NCBI GenBank assembly: GCA_027578815.1
Contig: JANBTH010000031.1
Location: 1-51,734, forward strand
Direction of reading: 5' to 3'
Length of the DNA: 51,734 nt
Origin: Coemansia sp. RSA 1804
Taxonomy: Eukaryota; Kickxellomycota; Kickxellomycetes; Kickxellales; Kickxellaceae
Shown here: one piece after another, positions 30,858 to 39,732 of the stretch
How positions within the stretch are numbered: position 1 is the first letter of the stretch
Layout of the letters: the number at the start of each line of letters is the position of its first letter
Program-made: the position numbers and the translations under genes
The notes under the pieces: model-generated
Databases searched by the model: none
What the model saw: the letters and a program-made list of their open reading frames with translations, nothing else
Told to the model about the DNA's origin: nothing

Positions 30858-32783
30858 CTAGAACACGTGCTCGATGCTGTCCAGGTTGTACGTCACAAAC
30901 AGGTGCGCCAGCTGGTCCGGATGGATGTCAGACGACAGCACAAGCGGGTCCTTGATGCTGCCGGCAGCCTCGCGCACAAACCGCGCGCCCTGGTTCAGCA
31001 GGTTCTGCTTGCACACGGTGAGCGCCTCGTCCAGCACGCTCTGCTGCACATCGTAGTCAAGACACCCGTCGATCTGGCTGACTAGCCACCGGTACCGCTG
31101 CACGGGCGGGTAGATCCACCGCACAGCATCGGCATCGGCATCGATATCGTCACTCTCATCCTCCGGCTCCAGCTCTTCTTCTGCATTCCGGGCGCCGTCC
31201 TCTGAGGCCTCTTGCTGCGCGGCAGCCGCCTCCGCCACCAGCTCCTCCGGCCGGCTGATCCCCAGCCGCACACACAGCCGCACCCACCGCGCAACCGCCG
31301 CACCGTCCTCCTTGGTCACCCTGTAGCTGCCAATGCTGCTTCGCACAAACGTCTGTGCCTTGTACACCAGCCGCTGCTGCGTGTCGCGCAGGATCTGGTC
31401 AACCACCGCGTAGAACGCATCCAGCTCGCTGTCGACTGGCGTGTAGCTAATGATCCTCCGGGCCACACCATCACCATCATCGTCTGCATCCAATAGCCCG
31501 CCATCAGATGCTGCATCGCCTTTGCTCTCTGCCAAGCTCGGCGAGTCGGCGCTGCCATCATCGCGGCCGTCGTTCTTATTGCTGCTGCTGCTGTTGTTGT
31601 GGTATGCCAGAAGCGTCAGACTAAGCCCGGCAAGCACCGACACGTCGGACTCGTGGATAACAACGGGACGCACGTGCTCGTGGAACATTGTCATCAGCGA
31701 ATCCAGGTACGAGCGAAGAGCAGCCGATATGGCAAACGCCCCGTGCCTTCTACCATCACCGCTGCTGATATCATCCTTATCCTCCCGAGCCGACGAATCC
31801 ACATCGGCGCTGAAAAAGTCGTAGTACATGCCGTACTCATCGCCGCAGACGTTCATCACAAACGCACACCAGTCGCGCAGCGAGTCGACACGCGCATTGT
31901 CAGTGGAAAAGGTTGCTGCTTCCTCGTGCTCCCGGGCTATCGCCTTGAGTCGGTCGTCGATGTACGGACGCAGCCATGCGCGACGCGAATGGAAGTAGGC
32001 GTTCTGCACGTCGAGAAGAATCTGGCGCTCGGTGCTCCCGACGGCGGTGGCCGAGGCCCTGGCATGCAGCGCACGCACCAGCGGCGCCAGCTGCGTGGCA
32101 GCCGCCCTGAACTTGACGTACAGAGCAGCAGACCGCCCGCCATTACCGCCGCCACCAACAGTCGCTGGCTTCTTCTGCTGCTGCTGCTGCTTCTCAAACG
32201 CCTTTGCCACGGTATCGGCAGCCAGCCGCTTGAACACGCGCAGCGCATGCATCTTGATAAGCGTGAGCGCGCGCATACGACACTGCGCGAACCGCATCAG
32301 GAACAGCTCGCTGTCCCGGGCGCCGGCAGGAGCCGCGCGCGTCTCAATGAACGCAATGCACTCCTCGGCGCGGACAAGCGACGGGAGGAACTCGGGGTCA
32401 AGGCACACGCGGTCGCCGGGCGAGTTGAGGAGCTGCGAGACGGGGCCCAGCGTATTGTACACGTCCAGGTGGGTCCTCACCTCAAGGCCCATCCGCTCCA
32501 GCCTGCCGCGCTGCTCGCCCAGATCGGCACACGCCCGCTGCACTCCGCTTGTCTGGGCGAACGTCGAGTGGTACCCGGCCTCCATCCGCGTCAGCTGGGT
32601 CTCGATGTCCCCGATCGTCTGGATCATCGCCGAGCACTGGGTGGTCCGCTGGCGCAGGAGCTCGGCGTATGCGTGCGCCTCCTGGTCCTGCCCCTCGGCC
32701 AGGCGGTCCTCCTCGCGCCCGTACCACTCGAGGAACTGGGCGATTGTCTCGATTGGCTCGGCGCTGGCAGTCGTCGGCTGCAT
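30858..32783 (-). CDS. COG3: Conserved oligomeric Golgi complex subunit 3 (Sec34-like)
   Basis: The product is 641 residues. COG3 is in lobe A of the COG tethering complex, which guides retrograde vesicles within the Golgi. The N-terminus starts with FLEWYGREEDRL and a helical, coiled-coil stretch to about residue 120. It is followed by VYNTLGPVSQLLNSPGDR, LDPEFLPSLVRAEECIAFIETR and ELFLMRFAQCRMRALTLIKMH (about residues 110-190), a pattern that matches the Sec34 domain. The rest is helical with two acidic Asp/Ser-rich insertions near residues 430 and 540. The protein is shorter than animal COG3 (about 830 residues). It starts at the first ATG and lies 213 bp upstream of the uS2m start on the same strand. 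Confidence 0.82.
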   Translation of the reverse strand: MQPTTASAEPIETIAQFLEWYGREEDRLAEGQDQEAHAYAELLRQRTTQCSAMIQTIGDIETQLTRMEAGYHSTFAQTSGVQRACADLGEQRGRLERMGLEVRTHLDVYNTLGPVSQLLNSPGDRVCLDPEFLPSLVRAEECIAFIETRAAPAGARDSELFLMRFAQCRMRALTLIKMHALRVFKRLAADTVAKAFEKQQQQQKKPATVGGGGNGGRSAALYVKFRAAATQLAPLVRALHARASATAVGSTERQILLDVQNAYFHSRRAWLRPYIDDRLKAIAREHEEAATFSTDNARVDSLRDWCAFVMNVCGDEYGMYYDFFSADVDSSAREDKDDISSGDGRRHGAFAISAALRSYLDSLMTMFHEHVRPVVIHESDVSVLAGLSLTLLAYHNNSSSSNKNDGRDDGSADSPSLAESKGDAASDGGLLDADDDGDGVARRIISYTPVDSELDAFYAVVDQILRDTQQRLVYKAQTFVRSSIGSYRVTKEDGAAVARWVRLCVRLGISRPEELVAEAAAAQQEASEDGARNAEEELEPEDESDDIDADADAVRWIYPPVQRYRWLVSQIDGCLDYDVQQSVLDEALTVCKQNLLNQGARFVREAAGSIKDPLVLSSDIHPDQLAHLFVTYNLDSIEHVF

Positions 32784-33027
32784 GATTGACTACTTGTGGA
32801 GGGAGGAAACACAGAATATATTATGTAGGTGCTGGACAAGAATGAATGAGAAAGCTAATTGAGGAGCATAGAGGGAATAAACACAAAGAAGGAGAAGGGG
32901 GGGAGAAAGCTGCGTCTTCCCTAAACAACTAGTAAAGCGCTTGAGTGATCCCACCTGATCTGCCGTGCTCAGCATACACTGTATGCGGTGCGCCAGTTTC
33001 TATTGACTAGGAACGGGCGCCTTGCGC

Positions 33028-35553
33028 TTATAAAGCAGACGTCTCGCGCTGAACCACAATGCGACGGTGGCGGCGCTCGAGCAGCGGCAGCGAAAGCCCC
33101 GCGATGCCGGCAAGAAGCGAGAGGATGCCGCTGATAGCAACGAGCCAGGCGGTGGACCTGCGGTGGTCAGCGAGATCGAGGAACCTGACGGCGGCGGGGA
33201 AGGACAGGAGAATCGCCGGAGTGGCAGCAACAGTCACGGCGAGCGCAATAGTCGACGCCAGCCGCGGGACACCGAACATCTGCGCGGCAGCCGGCGGCAG
33301 CAGCGCAGCAAGCCCGCCGGAGCCGAGTCCGAAGAGCGCGGCGTAGACGTACAGCGGAGCGGGAGACACCGTCGGAACCCAGAGCACCAGCGTCACGGCG
33401 CCGACAGCAACCTCGCTTAGCCCAAGCCCGGCAACACAGCCCGTGCGGTCTGCAATCCACCCGCCGCCAACGGCGCCCACGACAAGCGACGCGCCCACCG
33501 CGTACAGCACGCGCGACGCTTCGGCCAGCGCCACGCCGTTCGCGCGCGCAAATGCCGGCAGACACAGCAGCTGCGCAAAGCGCGCCGCCGTCGCCAGCGC
33601 AACCAGCGCCATCAGCGCCCACATGCGCGCATCCGCCAGCCGGTGCCGCCAGCACCGCGCGGCTGCCACGGCTGCTGTCCGGGCCCGCGTCGCCGCTCCT
33701 CCGGCCTTTACGCGCGGCCGCAGCCCAAGCGACGCACAGACGCCGAGGACCAGCACCACCAGCGCCTGCGCCTGCAGACTGGCAGCCATTCCGTGGGTGC
33801 GCATCAGCGCCACGTAGACGGGCGTAAGCGCAACCAGACCAGCGCCCGCGCCGGCCACGGCAACGCCCGACGCCAGCGCCCGATGCTTGTCGAACCACAT
33901 CGGCGCTGCGCTGTACGCCGGGACCAGGACAAACGCCACGCCGGCGCCGCACACGACGCCCTGCATCGCGCACAGACCCTGCAGGCGCGGAATGAACGAG
34001 GCCGAGAACAGCCCGACGGCCATCAGCACTGTTCCCGCGGACGCTGGCGCGCGCATCCCAACCGTCTCTGCCGCCAGCGCGGCCGGCAGCGCAAAGGCCG
34101 CGGCGCTGGTGCACATCAGCGCACCCACAAGCGCGGCAAGCACCACGACGTGGCGGCTGGGCGCCCGTCCCGTGGCGAGGAGGTCTCTGGCCCCTGCGTG
34201 GACTCCAACCAGCACCGAGCCATCGGCTGCGGCAGCGCCGCCCTGGCTTGGCGGCATCCGAAGGCCCTCGTTCTGGCGCAGCGTAGCGGTCTCGGCGTTG
34301 GCTGCCAGATAGTACTCCTGGTACACGCAGTAGCTGAGCACCGTGGACAGGGATACCAAGGTTGCCAGCAGCGCGCACACAGCTACTCGCCACGCCTGCA
34401 TCGAATCCGCACGGTAGTACTCCCACACATCAGCACCCGTCGATGCGCGTCGGATGCCGCTGCGTCCTTCTAGACCTTCCTTGTATTGCTGTTTCCTGTC
34501 GTCGTTTCCGTTCTCCAGCGACACATCGTAGAGCGTGCTGCCCCGCGAAGGGATCGAGTAGATGGGCGCCGCGTGCGGAACCCGCTGCTGGTCGTCCGCG
34601 CCCTCCTCCCTGGTCCCCTGTCGTGTTGTAGCAGTCTGCGGCCGGGCTATCCACGCGTCGCCGAACAGCGATCCCATCCCGCGCGCATCGAGCTCATCCG
34701 CTCTGCCGCTGTAGAGCCCGGCAGGCTCGGCCACGCGGGTCATGTTGCTGGTGTGGCTGCGGGACTTTCTGTGGTGCCTAGCCTGGCTCAGGCTCAGGCT
34801 CAGGCTCTGGCTCGGGCTCTGTGTCTGGTTCGTGTTCTGCCGCGCTGGCCGCGATGCGCCGTACAGCGAGGGCGACGATGGGAACGGCGATGGCGATGGC
34901 GAGGGCGACAGCATTTGGCGCATCAGCTTGCGCGGCGTGTGGAGGATTCGCGTGGCTGGCGACTGTCTTTCCGCCGGAGCCACGGCTGAAGCGAGTGCTG
35001 GGCGGTTGGCGTCGGTGGTGCTGCTCTGCGCGGCTCTCTCCCTGCCTACATTACCACCGCTTGCGTTTCCTGGTTGTTTTTGCTTTTGCCGCTGGTGCTG
35101 TTGATTACCATCGTCCCTCCTGGGTCTGTGGCGATCTTCCGCCGGCCGCCCGATTCCCGTCACCGATCTGGTGCGGTACGTCGGCGGATGCGATGGCGAA
35201 ACGGGGTGCACCACATCATCATCGTCCTCCTGCAGCACTGCCTGCTGCAATCGCGGTTGCTGCGTTGTCGGCGGTGTAGGCCTGGTCTCTGGCTGCACAC
35301 CACTGCCAAACGTCCCAATGTTGGCAACGTCGTTTACACTCCCATTGCTCTCGGCACTGGGTTCCTTCAGCTCGCTCTCATCGCTGCTGCTGTGTCCATT
35401 GCCATTGCCATCGCTGTCGCCGTTACTGCTGCTGGTGCTGCTGCTTGACTCATCCAGCCACATCCGATACTTTTCCAGCGCTGCCTGCCGTGTCTCTCCC
35501 TGCGATGCCGGTGCCGATGGCTTGTTTCTTTCTGGTCCTTTCCGCGACTTCAT
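33028..35553 (-). CDS. MFS transporter, monocarboxylate-transporter-like, with long N-terminal tail
   Basis: The product is 841 residues. The C-terminal 457 residues, from about Met385, hold roughly twelve hydrophobic helices in two halves with a basic loop (RPRVKAGGAATRARTA) between them, the layout of the major facilitator superfamily. RLQGLCAMQGVVCGAGVAF followed by WFDKHRALASGVAVAGAGAG is typical of the monocarboxylate-porter group (fungal Mch/Esbp6). The substrate cannot be read from sequence. The first 384 residues are hydrophilic, Ser/Gln/Arg-rich and probably disordered, with a Ser-Leu/Ser-Gln dipeptide repeat encoded near 34783-34826. Such a long cytosolic tail is unusual for this family and may serve regulation. 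An ATG at Met385 would give an ordinary-sized transporter, but the whole frame is open and starts with ATG at 35553. Confidence 0.8.
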   Translation of the reverse strand: MKSRKGPERNKPSAPASQGETRQAALEKYRMWLDESSSSTSSSNGDSDGNGNGHSSSDESELKEPSAESNGSVNDVANIGTFGSGVQPETRPTPPTTQQPRLQQAVLQEDDDDVVHPVSPSHPPTYRTRSVTGIGRPAEDRHRPRRDDGNQQHQRQKQKQPGNASGGNVGRERAAQSSTTDANRPALASAVAPAERQSPATRILHTPRKLMRQMLSPSPSPSPFPSSPSLYGASRPARQNTNQTQSPSQSLSLSLSQARHHRKSRSHTSNMTRVAEPAGLYSGRADELDARGMGSLFGDAWIARPQTATTRQGTREEGADDQQRVPHAAPIYSIPSRGSTLYDVSLENGNDDRKQQYKEGLEGRSGIRRASTGADVWEYYRADSMQAWRVAVCALLATLVSLSTVLSYCVYQEYYLAANAETATLRQNEGLRMPPSQGGAAAADGSVLVGVHAGARDLLATGRAPSRHVVVLAALVGALMCTSAAAFALPAALAAETVGMRAPASAGTVLMAVGLFSASFIPRLQGLCAMQGVVCGAGVAFVLVPAYSAAPMWFDKHRALASGVAVAGAGAGLVALTPVYVALMRTHGMAASLQAQALVVLVLGVCASLGLRPRVKAGGAATRARTAAVAAARCWRHRLADARMWALMALVALATAARFAQLLCLPAFARANGVALAEASRVLYAVGASLVVGAVGGGWIADRTGCVAGLGLSEVAVGAVTLVLWVPTVSPAPLYVYAALFGLGSGGLAALLPPAAAQMFGVPRLASTIALAVTVAATPAILLSFPAAVRFLDLADHRRSTAWLVAISGILSLLAGIAGLSLPLLERRHRRIVVQRETSAL

Positions 35554-36309
35554 TCCTCCGCCCCCTTTTCCCCCTCTTTTCGTTATAATTGTCCAGTTTG
35601 CGAGATGAAAGACAGTTGGGGGATTCTAATATTTAACAAGAGCACTCTTGAACCATGTAAATGAAGAAGTTAAAAAAAACAAAACAAAAGACAGTAAGAA
35701 CAAATGTGCAGAAACATATCATCACCAACATCAATATTCCTGTGTAACTGCCATATGATAGCAAAAATGCATGTATTGGCTAGTTTAATATACATTTTTG
35801 GTGGAGAAATAAAGCGATCTTGCTTGTGCAACGGTGTCTCTTATCAGCCGTAACAACAACAAAGTATCAATTTTTTGGTTCTAGCTCCCAAACAAGTACA
35901 ACACCAACGTCATCAGCATTATGATTATAGTTTTTAACATTTTAAAATTTACTGCAATTTGCGAAATAAAAAGCTTGCATCGAGGGATTTTAAGTAGGTG
36001 ATCGCACTGGTCATTAGGAATATGTTACCCAATGGTTTTACATTGCTCATATGGTAGATTAAAAATCAGCTGTTGGGACATGTATCAAATGGCAATAATG
36101 ACAGAACGGAAGAGCGTAGAGCACCGCATTAAAGAAAAAAAGCAGGCGTTGAGCATCTTGCCATTAACCTCCCTTCCAACCTTCCAACATTTTTGTGAAG
36201 GTTTGTATGGCTATGCCGGAATATGGATTGCTTGTGGAGTTCTTTATTATGAAAATACTTCAAAACAGCTCGTATTTAAAATTCTAATTGAGAATATGGC
36301 TTTGTTTAA
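35554..36309. other. AT-rich island, left part
   Basis: Base composition drops sharply to AT-rich just upstream of the MFS gene. A frame at 36032-36355 (+) has no recognisable domain. The first few hundred bases presumably act as the MFS promoter. Nothing else is recognised. Confidence 0.4.
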
Positions 36310-36693
36310 TTCCCCGGACTTCTTTTTTCTTTTCACCTGGTTCCACTTGATTTAGCCTCCTTCGCTTCCTCTTGCTCTTTCCTATATTTCCTGGCCAACC
36401 TCCTCATATCTCATATTCTTTATTTCTTCTCTTCTTGAGGCTATATCATTCCTACGCGCATTGTTCATTTCTATTTTACTTTCAACCATAAACGTGGAAT
36501 AATTGCCTGCAACAGTGAGGTATTTGTCTTCAGCTTTTTGACATTTAAGGGTAGCTTGTTCAAGTGCTTTCCCACCTTTAGCCTTGGCAGCAGTAACTTT
36601 TCTACTGGCTTCACAAAATTTATTGGAAGCTTGCTGGTATTCACTTTTATGGAATTTTCTTTCCTCTTCTATAAATTTAACACTCCTTGGCAT
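36310..36693 (-). pseudogene. Small coiled-coil protein gene, probably frameshifted
   Basis: A 103-residue frame from ATG 36693 ends at 36382. It is almost entirely charged helix (EEERKFHKSEYQQASNKF, KCQKAEDKYLTVAGNY, RRNDIASRREEIKNMR) and looks like a coiled coil, faintly like a fragment of an F-BAR helix. Near the end, at about 36410, a single-base change of frame opens a second stretch of the same character (RRLARKYRKEQEEAKEAK) that runs to a stop near 36310. This is what a one-base frameshift in a once-longer gene would leave. I do not recognise the family. It sits alone in the AT-rich island, with an in-frame stop just upstream of the ATG. It may be a relic of a mobile or lineage-specific gene, or a real short gene whose tail resemblance is chance. 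Confidence 0.4.
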
Positions 36694-37363
36694 GTCTGTT
36701 GTTTATACTTGCTTGTATAGGTTATAGATGCTGATAGCTTGCTAATCTTTTTTTGCTAAACTCAATAGGTAATATTATGGATAGATGTGGAAAAGAAAAA
36801 TTTCTTGAATAAAAGTAGGGGGAACATACTTCCAATCTTTTCATATATATAAGATGAAAATATGTACTTCACTCGGTGCCAGTGATTCATGAAAATTGCA
36901 GTAATTAATGTATGACCACCTGCTTTAGCAAGTCACTGTTACCTATATTTAAAGTATAGCTCGCTAAATAAATATAATGTTGGGCAAACTCACCTAATAT
37001 AATTTAAAATATTACGTTGATACATAGTGACTGCCACAAAGGCAGAAAACTAGCAGTCAGATATTGACGTTTTGTCATGCGATTACCATATGACTGTGTA
37101 TTGACAATTTGATGCTAGTTCTACCTCTGTAATACTTACCATCTCAGGAAGTGTTAAAGATAGAGATTAATGATAGGTTTTTGGTCAGGTCCGTCAAGCT
37201 AATTAATACTAATTTAATGCTAGCCATTGCTGGCAAAATATAATAAAAGTAGTTAAACAAGAAAGAAAAGGTTGTAAATAAAAATATTAATTTTCAGGAA
37301 TTTTGGAAACAAGATTTTGGAGCAAACCATTTTTTTGCACTCTCCACACCCGCCGCATATTCC
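36694..37363. other. AT-rich island, right part
   Basis: About 670 bp of AT-rich sequence without a recognised gene or RNA. It lies downstream of argininosuccinate lyase and may include its 3' end. Confidence 0.4.

Positions 37364-37393
<30 letters not shown>
37364..37393 (+). repeat. (GTT)10 microsatellite
   Basis: Ten perfect GTT units lie a few bases beyond the argininosuccinate lyase stop codon, so they form an AAC repeat in the 3' untranslated region of that transcript. Confidence 0.85.
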
Positions 37394-37394
<1 letters not shown>

Positions 37395-37399
37395 TTAGT

Positions 37400-39207
37400 T
37401 CAGTCTAGCCATTTCTTCAGCAGCTGGATCTGCTCCAGAACAGTCTTCCGACTCGTGCCGCCAACCGAGCACCTGTTATCGACGCTCCTCTCAAAGTCCC
37501 AGACGGCAAGCACGTCCTTCTCAAACGACTTGTGCAGGGTCTTGAGGTCGGCCACAGACAGATCGCTTATCTGGCATCCGCGGCTCTCGGCCATCTTGAC
37601 CGCTTCTCCCGAGATGTGGTGGGTCTGGCGGAATGGCACGCCCTTGCGCACCAGGTACTCGGCAAGATCTGTTGCCAGCATATCGCTTGTCAGACTCTGT
37701 CTCATTCTGTTGCTGCGAATCTACAGAAAAAAAAGCAACCTCCTCCCCCAAACAGCACCAACAAAGTGCAACAAGAGTAGCATATGCCATTGTTAATAAT
37801 ATGCACGGACTGAATAATACATGCATTAATAGGAAAAAAAAACCAACATCCATTGTTCCCCTTTCCAGAGACCATGGGAAGGAGTGCTAATGATTCAGCA
37901 TCACTCCCCCCAACTTTTCAACATTTACAATGCAATGCTCCGTGTCAGACATAAAAAGGCGATATTTTTGTATCCATGTGTGTGCACTCCCGTTTACGAA
38001 AGGCACAGTATAGTCATAAAGACTAATCATAAATCAATCATCATCCACGAAGCCAAGCCAAGCAAGAGATATACCAAAAAAACATGTTGCACCACAACAA
38101 CAAACTTACCTTGAGTGTAGCAATAACAGCGGTGGTTATCTGAAGCGAGCCGCTCAGCGTATCAATGGCATCGAACATGGGCTCCTTGTCCTCCTGCATA
38201 TCCTTGTTATATGTGCTGGGCAGCCCCTTGTATGTCATCATAAAGCCAGACATGTCACCAAAGACACGGCCGCATTTGCCGCGCAGCAGCTCGAGTGAAT
38301 CGGGGTTCTTCTTCTGCGGCATCAGGCTGCTGCCGGTGCTGTAAGCGTCGGCCAGCTGGACAAAGCCGAACTCTGCGGTCGAGTAGATGATCAGATCCTC
38401 GGCGAGTCTGCTGATGTGTAGCATCACCATGGAGCAGTGGAACAGGATCTCGGCCACAAAGTCGCGGTCGGACGTGGCATACAGCGAGTTCGGGGCGACC
38501 GAGGAAAACCCGAGCTCACGGGCAAGCGACTCGCGGTCGACCTGGAACGGGTTGCCGGCAAGAGCGCCGGAACCCAGCGGCAGCTGCGCAACACGCGGGA
38601 GGAACTGCTCCAGCCGCATCGCGTCCTGCTGGAACCAGAACGCGTAGCTCAGCAGGAAGTGGGACCACCGGATGGGCTGAGCGCGCTGCATATGCGTGTA
38701 CCCGGGCATCAGCACATCAATGTCCGACTGGGCTCTCTGAACAAGCGCACCGACGAGCTGGCGCAGATAGACGCCCATCTTCACCACCTCGTCCTTGAGC
38801 CAGAGCCGGATGTCGGTGGCCACCTGGTCGTTGCGCGACCTTCCGGTGTGCAGCTTCCCGGCAACGGAGCCGACAAGCTCTCCCAGCCTGCGCTCGTTTG
38901 CAGTGTGTATGTCCTCGTCGCCGGGTCTCAGCTCAAAGGCGCCGGATGCCCATTCGTCCCTGACAAGCTCCAGTCCGCGGTCGAGCGTTGCTTGCTCCTC
39001 GGCGGTCAGAATGCCCTGCCGACGCAGTTCGCGCGCATAGGCACGGGAGCCCTTGATGTCGGCGGCGTACATGCGGCGGTCAAAGTGGATCGACTCGTTG
39101 AAGGCCTCCATCAGTGGATCGGTGGCTCCAGAGAACCGACCGCCCCACAGCTTGCTTGACTCGGAGGAGGCAGGGGGAGCGGCCGCGCTTTCGTTTACTT
39201 GAGGCAT
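37400..39207 (-). CDS. ARG4: Argininosuccinate lyase
   Basis: Exons 39207-38110 and 37720-37400 encode 472 residues, a normal length for the family. It splits argininosuccinate into arginine and fumarate, the last step of arginine synthesis. Landmarks: KLWGGRFSGATDPLMEAFN at the N-terminus, HTANERRL, GKLHTGRSRNDQVATDIRLW, MPGYTHMQRAQPIRWSHFLL, and the fumarase/lyase superfamily signature GSSLMPQKKNPD near residues 290-301 with the mobile catalytic Ser. Exon 2 supplies RMRQSLTSDMLATDLAEYLV and the C-terminal helices. The first ATG is 39207. The promoter carries a Gcn4-type TGACTCA and a TATA box. The initial residues are Ala/Ser-rich and look like a short disordered leader rather than a targeting peptide. 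Confidence 0.96.
37721..38109 (-). other. Spliceosomal intron of argininosuccinate lyase
   Basis: The intron is 389 bp, with consensus donor GTAAGT after ...CTCAAG and acceptor TTTTCTGTAG. It is phase 0 and joins ATLK to IRSNRMRQ, matching the conserved order in the family. A TATTAAC-like branch site about 70 bases before the acceptor is possible. It is about three times longer than the other two coding introns in the window. I see no gene inside it. Confidence 0.92.
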
Positions 39208-39405
39208 GTGGAATAAGGGAATAGGAGTGAAAGGGTTAGACTGTGGCTATGAAATAAGAAAAAACAGCGGACGTGCGCTATGGCCTTTTTTTTTTAATAA
39301 AAATAAGAGTAAGAATAAAAAACACAAGGTAGTGTGGTGTGTGATAATGATGAGACAAGTAATAAAAAGCAAGAGTTTAGAATAAGAAACAGTGGTCGGC
39401 CTTTG

Positions 39406-39413
39406 CTTTTATA
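39406..39413 (-). promoter_or_regulatory. TATA box candidate of ARG4
   Basis: Read on the minus strand this is TATAAAAG, about 200 bp before the ARG4 start codon. Confidence 0.5.
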
Positions 39414-39644
39414 GACATTCGCGCATACAGCATACAGGCAAGCCAAAAAAAAAGAAAATTTTTTATTCGTGTACGCTAGTCATAATAATTTTTTACAAGT
39501 CACCTAAACCCAACCAAAGAAAAAAATTTTGATGAGATTTTTAGTTCTTGTTTTCTTTTCCTTTTGTTTTTTTTTTGTTGGATGGAAAAAAGCGCTATGC
39601 AAAACAAAGCAAGCAAAATAGCGAAAGGGATTGGGGAGATGTGG

Positions 39645-39651
39645 TGACTCA
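39645..39651. promoter_or_regulatory. Gcn4/Cpc1-type site TGACTCA upstream of ARG4
   Basis: TGACTCA is the palindromic consensus bound by the bZIP activator of general amino acid control (Gcn4, Cpc1). It lies about 440 bp before the ARG4 start and about 230 bp beyond its TATA box, a sensible place for control of an arginine-synthesis gene. One heptamer can occur by chance. Confidence 0.4.
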
Positions 39652-39732
39652 CACAAAGAGAAAAAGGTCCAGGTGTATTATAGATTGGACATGAGATAGC
39701 GAGCGAACAAAGGAAAGAAGGGAAGAATGGGC

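Larger units (their letters stand above)
39208..39732. other. Intergenic region: ARG4 promoter and RA/PH gene 3' end
   Basis: This AT-rich stretch carries runs of A and T and no gene. Two recognisable control elements for the minus-strand ARG4 gene are listed separately. Confidence 0.5.

Noticed and set aside
33167..34426. 419-codon minus-strand frame inside the MFS gene
   Set aside because: It overlaps the transporter in another frame, and only the transporter frame gives coherent membrane helices.
36032..36355. 107-codon plus-strand frame in the AT-rich island
   Set aside because: No recognisable domain, and its end overlaps the opposite-strand coiled-coil relic.
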